From NCBI GenBank assembly GCA_963693365.1, contig CAVNZM010000003.1, positions 10,912,001 through 10,976,000 on the forward strand: a stretch of DNA of 64,000 nucleotides, given 5' to 3'. The translations under genes were made by a program, and so were the position numbers. The stretch is from Amoebidium appalachense (taxonomy: Eukaryota > Ichthyosporea). The notes under the pieces were generated by a model, which ran no database searches, had not been told where the DNA came from, and was given only the letters and a program-made list of their open reading frames with translations. How positions within the stretch are numbered: position 1 is the first letter of the stretch; each line of letters starts with the position of its first letter. Of the stretch, positions 1 to 9,829 are shown piece by piece.

Positions 1-330
1 ACGGCAGACAGTGACGAGAGCAACCTTGGAACCTCCGTACGATGTTGAGGTAGGCTCAAAAAAATCCCAATGCCATTCATGACCGGGGATGTTGGAGTGA
101 GGACGGTCACCCTTGAACGGAGCCTTGGTGGTTTTACCCATAATGCAGCCATGACAATCAGGAACATCACAGTCGAGGACAGACGAGGGGAGACCAATAA
201 CAAGGTCGTGTTTCACCATGTCCTTGATGCTGGTCATAGCACGGTGCCCCAGACGATGGTGCCAGATGGATGGGTTAACACTGGTAGTGGCAGCCAGAGC
301 CACAGGACGAGTGGGTGGTTGAATGGTGCT
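1..330 (-). CDS. copia gag-pre-integrase finger and integrase start (partial)
   Basis: Reading on past the gag stop in a different frame gives IWHHRLGHRAM, then CDVPDCHGC, which is the HHCC zinc finger of the gag-pre-integrase domain, followed by HEWHWDFFEP, where the Asp is the first catalytic residue of a D,D-E integrase. The product is cut by the window edge. Most copia elements use one frame from gag to integrase, so the frame change at about 330 is either a lesion, a sequencing error or a programmed frameshift. Confidence 0.75.
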
Positions 331-1813
331 AGTAGTCCTTGAAGTAATACAGACCGTTGTGTAGACGGAGGTTGACGAGATGACGGCCGGTGAGTCGGTC
401 GAAGAGGAATGACGGAGTGGAGGCATCATTCAAATCACCCTTGATGTATTCGGCAGCAGCTTGGGATGTTGAAATGAGGAAGGCTTGGCCAGACGGGGTG
501 TAGTAGGCTTCAATGGTAAGGGTGGCAGTGCCATGGTCGGTGGTGGTGTTGATGACGATATGGCCGGTGTGGGTGGCCAAGACGGGGGTTCCATTGAAGG
601 CAGCAACGGGGGTCGGTGTCGGAAGGGGAGTGAGGTCATGGAAGAACTCACGGGTGGGGCAGACAGTCATGTTGCACCCGGAATCCCAGGCAGGGTCGGA
701 GGACACGGGGACGGAGCTAGCATTGTATGCCGAGAAAACAAAAGAGACAGATTTCTCACTGCCTTGTCGGGAACGGTTGTGTCTGGACATACGGCATTTC
801 GGCTCGGGGCAATCGATGATCTTGTGATCAGGCTCGTGGCAGTAGGAGCATGCATTCACGGACGGGTTGTTAGAATGAGCCGGGGAATCAGAACGACGGG
901 AACCCGAGAAACGGGAACGACTGGGGGAACGAGACGTGGACCGGAAGGCAGGCCGGTGGGGGGAACGGGATCGGGTGTGCTGACGGGAGAGACGAGTTCG
1001 GAGGTCCGGGCCAGGAGTACGGTCAAGTCGGTTGCGTAAGTCACGGCGAGGAAGATCACGGGGGGGAGCACTGGCATTTAATGCCATGCTGGACTTGGAG
1101 GCACGGTGGGCACGGTTGCTCCGGAGTTGCATCTTGAGGTCTTGACGTAGCTCGATGCCCTTGACGTGGTTGTGGAGGGACTCGAAGTCCGGGAATAACT
1201 TATCACCGAAGTGATAGTCTTCGATAAGACGGTTGAACTCAGGGGTGAGGTCGTCTCTGGTGGTGAGTTCATTGAAGAACTTCTCAGCTAGACGAGTGAA
1301 GTGAATGGACTCATCTTGGAGGGACTGGAGCTGGTTCACGATGGTCTGCAGACGACTCAGGTAGGTGGTGAATGATTCACCGGGCTGAAGGGCACAGGCA
1401 TCCCACTGACGGTGAAGGATGCGGATCTGATCGGGTTTGCCTTGGAGGTAGTGTTGACGGAATTTCCACATGGCCCGTTCAGGGTCCATGCCAATACGGT
1501 ACTGGGCAACCGTGGTGAGCACGGAAGGGTCGATGTTCTGAATCATATGGAGCAGGAGGCAGTTGCGGGCCTCCTTGAGTTCCGCGGTAGTGCCGTAGCC
1601 GTAGAAGGGGGGTTCACCGTCAACCGCGACGGTGGTAGGGGGGACGTAGTTGTCAGCAAGCACAACATCCACGAGTCGGACACCTTTAGTGCCGGTCATC
1701 ATGCCGAGAAAAATGATTTCCCACTGAAAATAGGTGGTTTTGCTATCGGGACCAGTCTTCCCTTCACCTTTCCACATGGTTATTTTGTTTACACCAGTTT
1801 TGTTTGGATCCAT
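329..1813 (-). CDS. copia Gag (UBN2-type) plus protease
   Basis: The open frame extends upstream to 1987, but the ATG at 1813 (MDPNKTGVNK) is preferred because the residues before it look like translated leader. The protein has a Gag domain of the UBN2/retrotran_gag_2 type over roughly residues 90-240 (WKFRQHYLQGKP, SFTTYLSRL, ELTTRDDLTPEF), a basic Arg/Ser-rich segment, a zinc knuckle CSYCHEPDHKIIDC (CX2CX4HX4C) for RNA binding, and the protease motif DSGC (family usual D-S/T-G-A). It ends at LHNGLYYFKDY with a TAG stop at 329-331, in the linker before the integrase finger. Gag packages element RNA in cytoplasmic particles; the protease matures the polyprotein. Confidence 0.85.
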   Translation of the reverse strand: MDPNKTGVNKITMWKGEGKTGPDSKTTYFQWEIIFLGMMTGTKGVRLVDVVLADNYVPPTTVAVDGEPPFYGYGTTAELKEARNCLLLHMIQNIDPSVLTTVAQYRIGMDPERAMWKFRQHYLQGKPDQIRILHRQWDACALQPGESFTTYLSRLQTIVNQLQSLQDESIHFTRLAEKFFNELTTRDDLTPEFNRLIEDYHFGDKLFPDFESLHNHVKGIELRQDLKMQLRSNRAHRASKSSMALNASAPPRDLPRRDLRNRLDRTPGPDLRTRLSRQHTRSRSPHRPAFRSTSRSPSRSRFSGSRRSDSPAHSNNPSVNACSYCHEPDHKIIDCPEPKCRMSRHNRSRQGSEKSVSFVFSAYNASSVPVSSDPAWDSGCNMTVCPTREFFHDLTPLPTPTPVAAFNGTPVLATHTGHIVINTTTDHGTATLTIEAYYTPSGQAFLISTSQAAAEYIKGDLNDASTPSFLFDRLTGRHLVNLRLHNGLYYFKDY

Positions 1814-1987
1814 GATTGAAAAACGATCGCTAGTTCTAGATGTGTGTAGGGAGCGTGCAAAAGGGCTGCATAACCTGTTAAATTCTATAAGTATTTGGGA
1901 TGTAAGCAGAGACACAGTGGTGTAGTGTGAAAACACCACAAACACACACAACAACAAAACACGGAACGATCGGAGCAGTGTACACAA

Positions 1988-3193
1988 CAGACATCAATGT
2001 TTAGACACGACTGAACTGAATTTATTCTGATCTTCGAATAAATACCTGAAATTCCTCTAAGTCCAATCCATACATGATTTCCGACCAGTCGGAAATCAGA
2101 TCTATCTCTAATAGAAACCAATCACTAAGAACCAATTGCTTTCAGAGAGATCTGGTACGCGGAGACGTACACGATAGGACACAGACACTAGTTAAGATCA
2201 ACTCGTGTCATCATCAAGGAAGTTCTAACCTATGACACACTGCAAAGACTCAGACATATCACACTTAACCTTGATGATTGGTTAAAGCCCGGCAACACAT
2301 GAAAACTAAAGTAAATTAATGAAGTCTAAACACACATGCTATTCTAAGTGTAGCCTAAGTGTGTTACCGTCCAATGAACACGTATTAAGTAACACAAATC
2401 TACCTAACATATATTAGTAGAAAAGAAATACGATTATACACATGAAGACAAGGAGAGAAAGAAAAGAAAATAAGGAAGGAGAAAGAGAAAGGAAAGGAGA
2501 GCACAGATCAACAACCAAGATAGTAATAGCATAACTATAACCAGAGATATTTATGTACACACAAACATGTACACGTCTCTCCCTGAGTGGGTGGATCCGT
2601 GTACACACAAATAAATATTCTAATCGATATCACAATACACGACTAAAGCCGATACAACACGATTACAAGTATACAAGCATATCGGAGATCGATGCTACAC
2701 TTTACATAATAGGAGTGTGGCATTTACACTAAGCATATGAACTGAAACATAACACAAACTGAGAAGATCTTACCATATGTAAATATAACGTATTACAACA
2801 CTACCGCCGACCGACATAATAACCCCTAGTTCACAGCGCGACCCCACCCCCCCCCCCACCCCCATCCACCCTCCATCCACGTCAATCCGCCACCCCTACC
2901 ACCCCCCCCACCCTTCCCTGCCCCCACCAACCCCCTCGATCGCGCTGTGGACTTGCGACTACCCACCGAAGTCCCCTTTCCAATCGAATCCCCCTAAACC
3001 CCCGTCAGACTCTCTCCCCTGCCCCCCCCCCCCATCCTTCCGCCTTTCCCCCACCCACTCCCTCACCCACAAACCCCCCTTCCCCACCCACCCCCACCCC
3101 CCACACACATGCCACCTCCGTTTTCAACCTCTACTCAACCGACCCCCGAACCCGCTGTTCCCCCTAAACCCTCGAATCCATTCCCAACTCCCC
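1988..3193. other. non-coding stretch between the two retrotransposons
   Basis: No supported gene. 1988-2820 is AT-rich and is where a copia LTR or leader would be expected. It holds a 10-bp inverted repeat with a 2-nt loop at 2076-2097 (GATTTCCGAC / GTCGGAAATC) and a second, looser pair around 2565-2608 (TGTACACG / CGTGTACA). 2830-3190 is very C-rich (imperfect CCACCCC repeats) and runs straight into the gypsy frame; the start of that element is not visible. Confidence 0.6.
2076..2097. repeat. perfect 10-bp inverted repeat (hairpin)
   Basis: GATTTCCGAC and its exact complement are separated by two bases. It lies upstream of the copia gag start on the minus strand, so the RNA leader could fold here. 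Function unknown. Confidence 0.6.
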
Positions 3194-4609
3194 TTGGCCC
3201 CTCACACCCCCCTGTCCCTCACACCGCCCCTTCTCCTTCCCCCCCCCCCTCCCTCCTTCTTTTTCTCACCCCCCTCTGCTAAGCCTTTGTCACGTACCGC
3301 CGAATGGTACTATAGGCCACCCCCTCATGCCTATATGACTGCTCAAGCGATTTCGGCCGCTATCTCGGCCGCCAATCAAAATCCCCTTCCGCCCTCCACA
3401 CCAGAAACCACATATTATGTGCGGTGTGCTGATAATTTTTTAATGCCACCTCACACAGCATATGATCTCCCCTGCTATATCCCCGGCTTACAAAAACAGC
3501 ACTTTTACGAACTTGCTGAAATTTCCCCAAGTAGAGACCCCAAACACTTGCGCAAATTGGATGGTCTTGACGTTGGGTACCACCTAGTTGATTTACTCCC
3601 CAACCAGAAATGTTACTTGCACGTGATGGACTTAACCAATCACCCCATCAAGTTACACAAAACCTCGGTTATTGCCGTATGCGCTGTCGGACATATTGCA
3701 TACACTGCTCCGTGCCCAGATATCGAAATTACGATAGACCCCCATAACCTCAAAAACAATATGGAAAACACGCTTGTGCAAGAGATATACGCACACCAAG
3801 CTGCTTTATCTCACTCTACACGTGCACGTTCCGCCGCACAAGCACCGCACTTGGTGGCTGCCCTGCAACCCCCCAACAAACGTGCACGCATAGCGGATTC
3901 TGACGAACCCCCCCAGCCCCATCCGGCTGCCAAGTCGCATGATCCCACTTATGATCAAACTTTTGATTATGAGGGCATTAATGATAGTGTTGCTCCTGAA
4001 CCTTCAAAAACAATGACTGAAAAAGACATAGAAGAACTAGGGGATACCCACTTATCGCATTTATCCCCCGATCAACAAGATCGCATGCTCGCTCTCTTAA
4101 AAAAATACAAAGAACTTACAAACAGCGATGTGATTGGCTCAATGACCAGAGCCACCAATCACTACCACTACATCACACTCACGGATGAGTCAAAACCGGT
4201 GTCATGCAAAACACGACGCTATTCAGAAATCGAACGCCAAGTCATATCCAAAGAAGTCAGGGATATTATGCTTGAGAAAGGAGTTATACGCGAATCACGC
4301 AGTCTTTATAACAACCCAATCGTATTGGTTAAGAAGAAAAATGGAACAATTCGTTTTTGCTTTGATGCGAGGGCGGCCAATCGAATCACTTTAAAAACCC
4401 TCTACCACATGCCCCGCGTAGATGACTCACTTGACGCTATATGCGGCGCATCTGTCTTTACGTTATGTGACGCAAAATCGGGATATTGGCAAGTGCTGAT
4501 GCACCCTGATTCAGCACCTGTTACCGCATTCACAGTACCTGATGGTCACTTTGAATTTGTCGCCATGCCTTTTGGGTTAAAAATGCACCCGCTGATTATC
4601 AAGGCATGA
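3194..4609 (+). CDS. gypsy pol part 1: pre-RT region and RT N-terminal half
   Basis: The first 40 or so residues are proline-rich and may be non-coding. Residues about 75-175 match the segment between protease and RT in gypsy pols (PPHTAYDLPCYI, LHVMDLTNHPIKLHK). RT begins near residue 310 (SRSLYNNPIVLVKKKNGTIR) and carries the first catalytic Asp block (FTLCDAKSGYWQVLMHPDS) and the AMPFGLK motif. The frame ends at 4609, just after that motif, because of an apparent one-base loss in an A run; the RT palm continues in the next frame. Confidence 0.85.
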   Translation: MAPHTPLSLTPPLLLPPPPPSFFFSPPSAKPLSRTAEWYYRPPPHAYMTAQAISAAISAANQNPLPPSTPETTYYVRCADNFLMPPHTAYDLPCYIPGLQKQHFYELAEISPSRDPKHLRKLDGLDVGYHLVDLLPNQKCYLHVMDLTNHPIKLHKTSVIAVCAVGHIAYTAPCPDIEITIDPHNLKNNMENTLVQEIYAHQAALSHSTRARSAAQAPHLVAALQPPNKRARIADSDEPPQPHPAAKSHDPTYDQTFDYEGINDSVAPEPSKTMTEKDIEELGDTHLSHLSPDQQDRMLALLKKYKELTNSDVIGSMTRATNHYHYITLTDESKPVSCKTRRYSEIERQVISKEVRDIMLEKGVIRESRSLYNNPIVLVKKKNGTIRFCFDARAANRITLKTLYHMPRVDDSLDAICGASVFTLCDAKSGYWQVLMHPDSAPVTAFTVPDGHFEFVAMPFGLKMHPLIIKA

Positions 4610-5541
4610 TGAATTTCGTGCTACACGGCCTAACTTGGAATTTCGTAACCGTTTATTTGGACGACATTTTGATATACAGCAAAAATATTGATGAACATGT
4701 AGGCCATCTTGAAATCGTATTCAAACGCCTACTTGAAAACGGCGTACACCTGAATATGACCACATGCTCATTTGCAGTCCCAGAAGCCGTCTATCTCGGC
4801 CACCTCATATCTGCAAAAGGCATACGCGTTGAACCCAAAAAATTACAAGCCGTTCGTGATTGGATCCCCCCACAAAATCCAAAGGAAATTTCATCTTTCC
4901 TCGGATTTGCGGGCCACTATCGCCGCTTTTGCAAAGATTTTAGCGCCGCCGCAAAACCACTACGTGATCTCACCCTCATTGGTGCTGAATGGCGCTGGAC
5001 AGAAGAGCACACTGCTGCATTTGAACAACTCAAGCAGTTGCTTCTTAGCGACCCTGTGGTCCACCACCCCGATTTTTCTAAACCATTCTACATTGCATGT
5101 GATGGTTCCACCCGCGGCCTGGGTGCCGTGCTCTATCAAATGGGTGATAACGCTGACGAACACCCCATTGCATACGCAAGCCGCGCACTACATGGCGCTG
5201 AAAAAAATTATGCACCCACAGAATTGGAAGCACTTGCATGTGTGTATGCCGTGCAGCAATTCCGCCCCTATGTCTACGGTAATCGCTTTATTATGGTTAC
5301 CGACCACAGTGCTTTACAGTTCCTCATGATCAAGGAGCAACTGACTGGCCGTCTAGCCCGCTGGGCGTTACAGCTGTCTGAATACGATTTTGATATCTTA
5401 CATAGGCCCGGCAAGCTTCACGTGGTCCCAGACGCACTGTCCACCGTAGACATAGGGGCGGAATTGCTGCACGGCATACACACGTGCTCAAGCACGTGGA
5501 CCAAGCTTTCAAATCGTGGTACCACGCGGTTTCAAATGTAA
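4606..5541 (+). CDS. gypsy pol part 2: RT catalytic YLDD and RNase H
   Basis: Continues the RT palm and thumb directly from part 1, with the catalytic motif VYLDDILIYS near residue 20, followed by the connection (FLGFAGHYRRFCKDFS) and an RNase H domain (ACDGSTRGLGAVL, TELEALACVYA, VTDHSALQFL). These residues copy element RNA to DNA and degrade the template. The Met at the start is not a true start codon. The frame stops at 5539-5541 in the linker ahead of integrase. Confidence 0.88.
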   Translation: MMNFVLHGLTWNFVTVYLDDILIYSKNIDEHVGHLEIVFKRLLENGVHLNMTTCSFAVPEAVYLGHLISAKGIRVEPKKLQAVRDWIPPQNPKEISSFLGFAGHYRRFCKDFSAAAKPLRDLTLIGAEWRWTEEHTAAFEQLKQLLLSDPVVHHPDFSKPFYIACDGSTRGLGAVLYQMGDNADEHPIAYASRALHGAEKNYAPTELEALACVYAVQQFRPYVYGNRFIMVTDHSALQFLMIKEQLTGRLARWALQLSEYDFDILHRPGKLHVVPDALSTVDIGAELLHGIHTCSSTWTKLSNRGTTRFQM

Positions 5542-7216
5542 AATACTTGAAGCCTGCCATGATAGCGTACTTGGTGGCCACTCAGGATTTTCTAAAACCT
5601 ATCAGAAAATCCGCGAACGTTTCTATTGGCCGACCATGTACAGCGACATACACCACTATGTTGCATCATGCACAACCTGCCACGCCGGCCGCGATCCTCA
5701 CCACGGATTGGCCCGTTCCCAATATTCCTCCCGCTTACCAGCACAGCCATTCGAGGAGATATCAGTTGACCTTCTCACTAAACTGACTCCTTCTTTCAAC
5801 GGCAATAAATATATTCTCGTTGTTGTTGACAATTTAACCAATTGGATTGAAGCTTTCCCAATCCCGGATAAGAAGGCAGACACCATCGCATGCACACTCG
5901 TGGATGAAATATTCTGCCGCTATTCCCTTCCCCGCCGTGTGATTGTAGACGCCGAAAATAACTTCACCGGCAAACTTATGTCCGACGTATGCCGCCTACT
6001 GGGCATAGATCGCATCGTTACTCCACCATACCACCACTCGTCCAATGGTTTGGTGGAAAAGGCAAATATGGATATTATCCGTGTCCTGCGCATGTACGTC
6101 TCCTCCCACCACCAGGACTGGGATATTTATCTACCCACCGCACTTTTTGCGTTGCGCTCCTCCCTCAATGCCAGCAGAGGCAATTCCCCCTTTTACCTCC
6201 TTTTTGGTATTGACCCCAGACTTCCCGTTGTTCTGGAATTTGAGCACCCCACACATGCCCATCTCCCTGAAAATGTGTACACCCAACAACTTGTACACCG
6301 CTTGCAGGATGCACGTTTGGCCGCACAGGAGACTTTACGTCAAGCGAGAGCAAAGCAAAAGCAATATGATGATGCTCACTCTCATAGCGTGCGCATATAT
6401 ACACCTGGCCAACAAGTGTGGGTGCACACACCAGTAACCCAACGCTACCGCACTGGTAAATTACTCCACATGTGGCAAGGTCCATACCGTACTGCCCATC
6501 GCATCCCTGGCAATGCTGAACTGTACCAACTTGTTACTCCACGCGGTAAATTTATGAAAAATCCGGTTCATCACGATCGGTTAAAACCATTTATCAACCG
6601 AGATGACCGCCCCTTGGACGATGCTATCCTACCCTTTCCACCTCTCCCACAACCACAAGATCCCCCCGCACCTGGGCAACATCCACTTGCGGAAGAAGAT
6701 CTTCCTGAGGATGCAGAATTCGTGGTTCAGGCACCCCCCCCCTCCACCCCCACCCCCACCCCCACCTTCCCGCACGCCCCCTCCCCCCGCCCCCCTCCCC
6801 CTCAACCTCAATCTCTCCCCGCCCCCTCCAAAAAATCTTCCACAACCCCCTCCCCCTCCCTCCCCCATGCCTCAAGCTATGCCTGCCCAGCCACCCACTC
6901 TACCCACTCTCCGACTTCCCCTCCCCGGCCTAGCCGTACCTACGCAGGCCGCTCCCCCTCCACCCCCACCCCCACTACCCTTCCCCTTCCCCCCCGCCTC
7001 CTCACCACATCACTTACGTACGTTCTCCCTCAAAATACATACCCGGACCCCCATATGCCCAATTTGGCACCCTACCCGCATATCCACGCCCCACTATCGT
7101 ATACGTGGATCTCCCCCGGATGGGCATATGCACCTGACGGCCGATTGTACTACTTGGCCGCTGATTATAACGGTCAACCCGCATGGTTTCCGGATGACCG
7201 CATGATCGAAATATAA
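5516..7216 (+). CDS. gypsy pol part 3: integrase with proline-rich tail
   Basis: Contains the HHCC zinc finger (HDSVLGGH, then CTTCHAG), the integrase core with its D,D,E residues (EEISVDLL, VIVDAENNF, NGLVEKANMDI) and a GPY/F module near residue 330 (KLLHMWQGPYR). No chromodomain is seen. After about residue 385 comes a long Pro/Thr/Ser tract coded by C-rich simple sequence, then a conserved-looking end with aromatic residues (YTWISPGWAYAPDGRLYYLA) before the TAA at 7214-7216. The tail domain is not one I recognise. Confidence 0.88.
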   Translation: MVPRGFKCKILEACHDSVLGGHSGFSKTYQKIRERFYWPTMYSDIHHYVASCTTCHAGRDPHHGLARSQYSSRLPAQPFEEISVDLLTKLTPSFNGNKYILVVVDNLTNWIEAFPIPDKKADTIACTLVDEIFCRYSLPRRVIVDAENNFTGKLMSDVCRLLGIDRIVTPPYHHSSNGLVEKANMDIIRVLRMYVSSHHQDWDIYLPTALFALRSSLNASRGNSPFYLLFGIDPRLPVVLEFEHPTHAHLPENVYTQQLVHRLQDARLAAQETLRQARAKQKQYDDAHSHSVRIYTPGQQVWVHTPVTQRYRTGKLLHMWQGPYRTAHRIPGNAELYQLVTPRGKFMKNPVHHDRLKPFINRDDRPLDDAILPFPPLPQPQDPPAPGQHPLAEEDLPEDAEFVVQAPPPSTPTPTPTFPHAPSPRPPPPQPQSLPAPSKKSSTTPSPSLPHASSYACPATHSTHSPTSPPRPSRTYAGRSPSTPTPTTLPLPPRLLTTSLTYVLPQNTYPDPHMPNLAPYPHIHAPLSYTWISPGWAYAPDGRLYYLAADYNGQPAWFPDDRMIEI

Positions 7217-7488
7217 AAAGATCCCCCCCCCCCCCCCCCCATTCCCCCATCCCCCCCCCCCCCCCCCCTGGTAACCAGTAGGCACCCATTACCTACCGTC
7301 CCCAACCCATTAAAAAAGAAAAATAAAAAAAATTAAACATCATATTTATTTATTATACACTCCTCTCTTTTCCGAGCGCCTTACCTCGCAAGGCCACCTC
7401 CTTCTGAGTTGGCTACTCACTCGAGCCGCTCGAATCGCTAGGCCTTTTCCCCTCATTTCCTGTCCCCCTTCCCCGCCTCCCCTTCCCC

Positions 7489-7536
<48 letters not shown>

Positions 7537-7637
7537 CGGCACCGCCTTCTAGGCCTACTTCCACGTGCACGAGGCGAGCACCTTATCTCGCAAGCCCACC
7601 CCTGTACCAACCTGGCTACTCACTCGAGCTGCGCTCC

Positions 7638-7724
<87 letters not shown>

Positions 7725-8095
7725 GTGGCCCACCCACGCACATACACACACACTATATTTTCGAATTAAAAAAAAATTCGTTTGCACATGTTGTATGCAT
7801 GAATGCGTGCGCGTGCCTGTACATATTATATGCATGAAGGCTTTATTAAATAACTCTAACTTACTTTTAGCACGGTTCAGGAGGGTACTTAGGACTTTTG
7901 AGATAATGGACACGTGCAGCGATTTCTGCCGTTTTATTTTTGCAATTTTGGGTCAAAAATAAGTTGCCGGCAATGCCTGAGGCTATAATATTATGGGTTG
8001 GCACAGCCATGCGTCATTCACACCAATCAGACTTTACGAAAATTTAGAAGTGTTTGCTAAAACATGGATAAGATTCTTACTTTTGTTCAGTACTA
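7217..8095. other. repeats and C tracts between gypsy pol and DUF7869-like gene
   Basis: No gene. Contains C homopolymers (7226-7268, 7491-7535), a (CA)n array (7639-7722) and an imperfect direct repeat of about 60 bp (7374-7433 and 7577-7632, both containing ACCTCGCAAG/ATCTCGCAAG and GGCTACTCACTCGAGC). From 7840 to 8095 the sequence is less repetitive and is probably the 3' end of the minus-strand gene that stops at 8096. Confidence 0.6.
7374..7632 (+). repeat. imperfect ~60-bp direct repeat pair
   Basis: Two copies (7374-7433, 7577-7632) share CTCGCAAG, CCACC and GGCTACTCACTCGAGC; about 145 bp of C tract and unique sequence lie between. They sit just 3' of the gypsy element and could be remnants of its 3' untranslated region or LTR. 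Confidence 0.55.
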
Positions 8096-9829
8096 TTATT
8101 TTTCCAAACCCCGCTTGACCTCCGATTTGCTTAATTCGAGCAATGCCATTAATTGAGATTTTACAACATTGAACCTGTTACCCTTACCCGATTTTCCAAG
8201 AAAACTACTTCCGGTAGAAATCGTCCCACACATATTCTCGAATTTCACAGGGTCTATCCATTGAACATATTCCTTTAACTGCTCCTTCTGTACATTCGGC
8301 CTATAGAACCCCTGAAAACTTTTATCTGTGCAAGTCAAAACTGGAAAGGTAGTGGAAGTCTGCCTTGCAGGATCTTCCTTGTGAATAAACATAGGTTGCA
8401 GTTTTGCGTCATATCTCAGATCACTAGCCACACCATCAGGACACCACCAATGCACCCAAAAAGTTCTATCAGCCGGTAGGGCCTCTGGATTTTCAATATG
8501 AATTACTTTCGCCACACAAAATTCCCCCAAGTAGTCTGATCCGGGAGTATTCTGTGCGTCGTCCCAAGTGTGCACCAACACAAAATCATTTTCGTTGGGA
8601 GCACCCGGGTTTGTAAATTTTACGATTTGGCGCCTTTCCCTCCTACCGTCAGCCCCAATGCACGGTATGTCGCAGTCATCTCCATCTCTGTTGTTCGGAT
8701 CTTCAAGTTCGTCCGGGATGGCCGGAAGACCTGGAGGGGGCGGTCGCGGGTATGATCGATTGGATGTCAAATCGCTAACCAGCCGAAAGGGAAACGTAAT
8801 GACATTTTCGAATGCCGGCGCAGGTTGCGTGAACTCGCCTGTCACTGTATCATATCCGGCACTCTGCGCTTGCTCCTTCCACCACTCCAGGTGCTCTCCA
8901 TCAGGGTCCAAAAATACATTGTCCTTAGCCAATCGCTCAAGCATACTTCCAAGTGTGCCCCATTGTTCGCGTAGCCAAATCGGAAAAGGCTGAATAGACG
9001 ACCCTTGGTTCACCTTGATTGACATCGATGCAGGCTGGTTGGGGAGCGTGTGAAGAAGAGCCTTACGCGAACCTCTACATTCTATCCACTCGCCTTGGCT
9101 GGCAAGTCGCCGAACCTCAAATTTTACGCCAGTGTCCAGTTTGATCCATCGGAAGCATCGCCATTTTGCGAAGTACGACAGGGGATCGGCGCAAGGGGCT
9201 AACCACTCTGTGAACTCTGGAATGGCTTGTACATTGTGCACCTCAGGAGGCTCCACCACTCTCCCTCTTTGGCGAATATACGGCGCTAAATCTTTCGATC
9301 TTGGTCGCTTTTTCAAAGTCTCCATCAAATCGGGAACAGTCCGCGGCGGTTGCTCAGTCAGGTAATGGTTGAATCCCCGAAAGCGGCCATCGATATCCTC
9401 GTGCGTATGTCCCGGAAGAAGGAACGAACACTCCACAGTGGTGAACACACCCCTAGAAACGAGTAATTCAAAAAATTGCATCATTGCGTTGCAATGATTC
9501 TCGGAGGCGTTATCCATTTGCACGTACAACGTCTCTGGCAACGAGCCCCGTATCTCCAATTCACGCTCGATTGCCAACGTGAGTGCCGTGATTTGGACAT
9601 TGGCACCCTTGCGACCGTGCTCATCCACGATTGTGTAGAGGGTGCGGCCATGAACGAGGACACTGGTTATCCGAACGGCCTTCTTGGGAATCGAGCTCGC
9701 GGCTTTGGAGTTCCAATGTACGTTCGGGATTTCGGATTTTGCTTGGTCCATTGAGTCAACGATGACACTCATGTACTTGTGTGGCTCCCGAATTGCAGCT
9801 GACCGATGCTGGTAATAGCTCTCTCTCTC
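8096..9829 (-). CDS. DUF7869-like gene, last exon (catalytic-like core)
   Basis: The exon starts in frame at ERESYYQHRS after an AG at 9831-9830; an AG at 9835-9834 would give another phase, so the acceptor is the least certain point. It holds SVIVDSMDQAKSEIP, then YVQMDNASENHCNAM, LLPGHTHEDIDGRFRGFNHY and a long C-terminal part with no motif I recognise (VLVHTWDDAQNTPGSDYLGEFCVAKV resembles a small beta-rich reader-like module). The stop is at 8096-8098. The frame remains open to 9853. Confidence 0.8.
   Translation of the reverse strand, partial: ERESYYQHRSAAIREPHKYMSVIVDSMDQAKSEIPNVHWNSKAASSIPKKAVRITSVLVHGRTLYTIVDEHGRKGANVQITALTLAIERELEIRGSLPETLYVQMDNASENHCNAMMQFFELLVSRGVFTTVECSFLLPGHTHEDIDGRFRGFNHYLTEQPPRTVPDLMETLKKRPRSKDLAPYIRQRGRVVEPPEVHNVQAIPEFTEWLAPCADPLSYFAKWRCFRWIKLDTGVKFEVRRLASQGEWIECRGSRKALLHTLPNQPASMSIKVNQGSSIQPFPIWLREQWGTLGSMLERLAKDNVFLDPDGEHLEWWKEQAQSAGYDTVTGEFTQPAPAFENVITFPFRLVSDLTSNRSYPRPPPPGLPAIPDELEDPNNRDGDDCDIPCIGADGRRERRQIVKFTNPGAPNENDFVLVHTWDDAQNTPGSDYLGEFCVAKVIHIENPEALPADRTFWVHWWCPDGVASDLRYDAKLQPMFIHKEDPARQTSTTFPVLTCTDKSFQGFYRPNVQKEQLKEYVQWIDPVKFENMCGTISTGSSFLGKSGKGNRFNVVKSQLMALLELSKSEVKRGLEK

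Larger units (their letters stand above)
1..1987 (-). mobile_element. Ty1/copia-type LTR retrotransposon, partial
   Basis: The minus strand carries gag, a CCHC zinc knuckle, an aspartic protease motif, a gag-pre-integrase HHCC finger and the first residues of the integrase core, in that order, which is the copia arrangement. The element is cut at position 1, so the rest of integrase, RT and RNase H lie outside the window. I could not find an LTR pair or a convincing primer-binding site by eye; the 5' LTR, if present, should lie somewhere in 1990-2830. The gag and integrase reading frames differ, see the two CDS entries. Confidence 0.85.
3194..7216 (+). mobile_element. Ty3/gypsy retrotransposon pol, frame-disrupted
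   Basis: Three overlapping frames encode the gypsy order RT, RNase H, integrase. The coding runs in frame 2, then frame 1, then frame 2, so there are two frame changes: one in an A run near 4579-4584 inside the reverse transcriptase, and one in the RNase H to integrase linker (about 5440-5510). No Gag or protease is recognisable upstream, only the segment that normally lies between protease and RT. No LTR pair was seen. As it stands the copy should not be autonomous. Confidence 0.9.
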
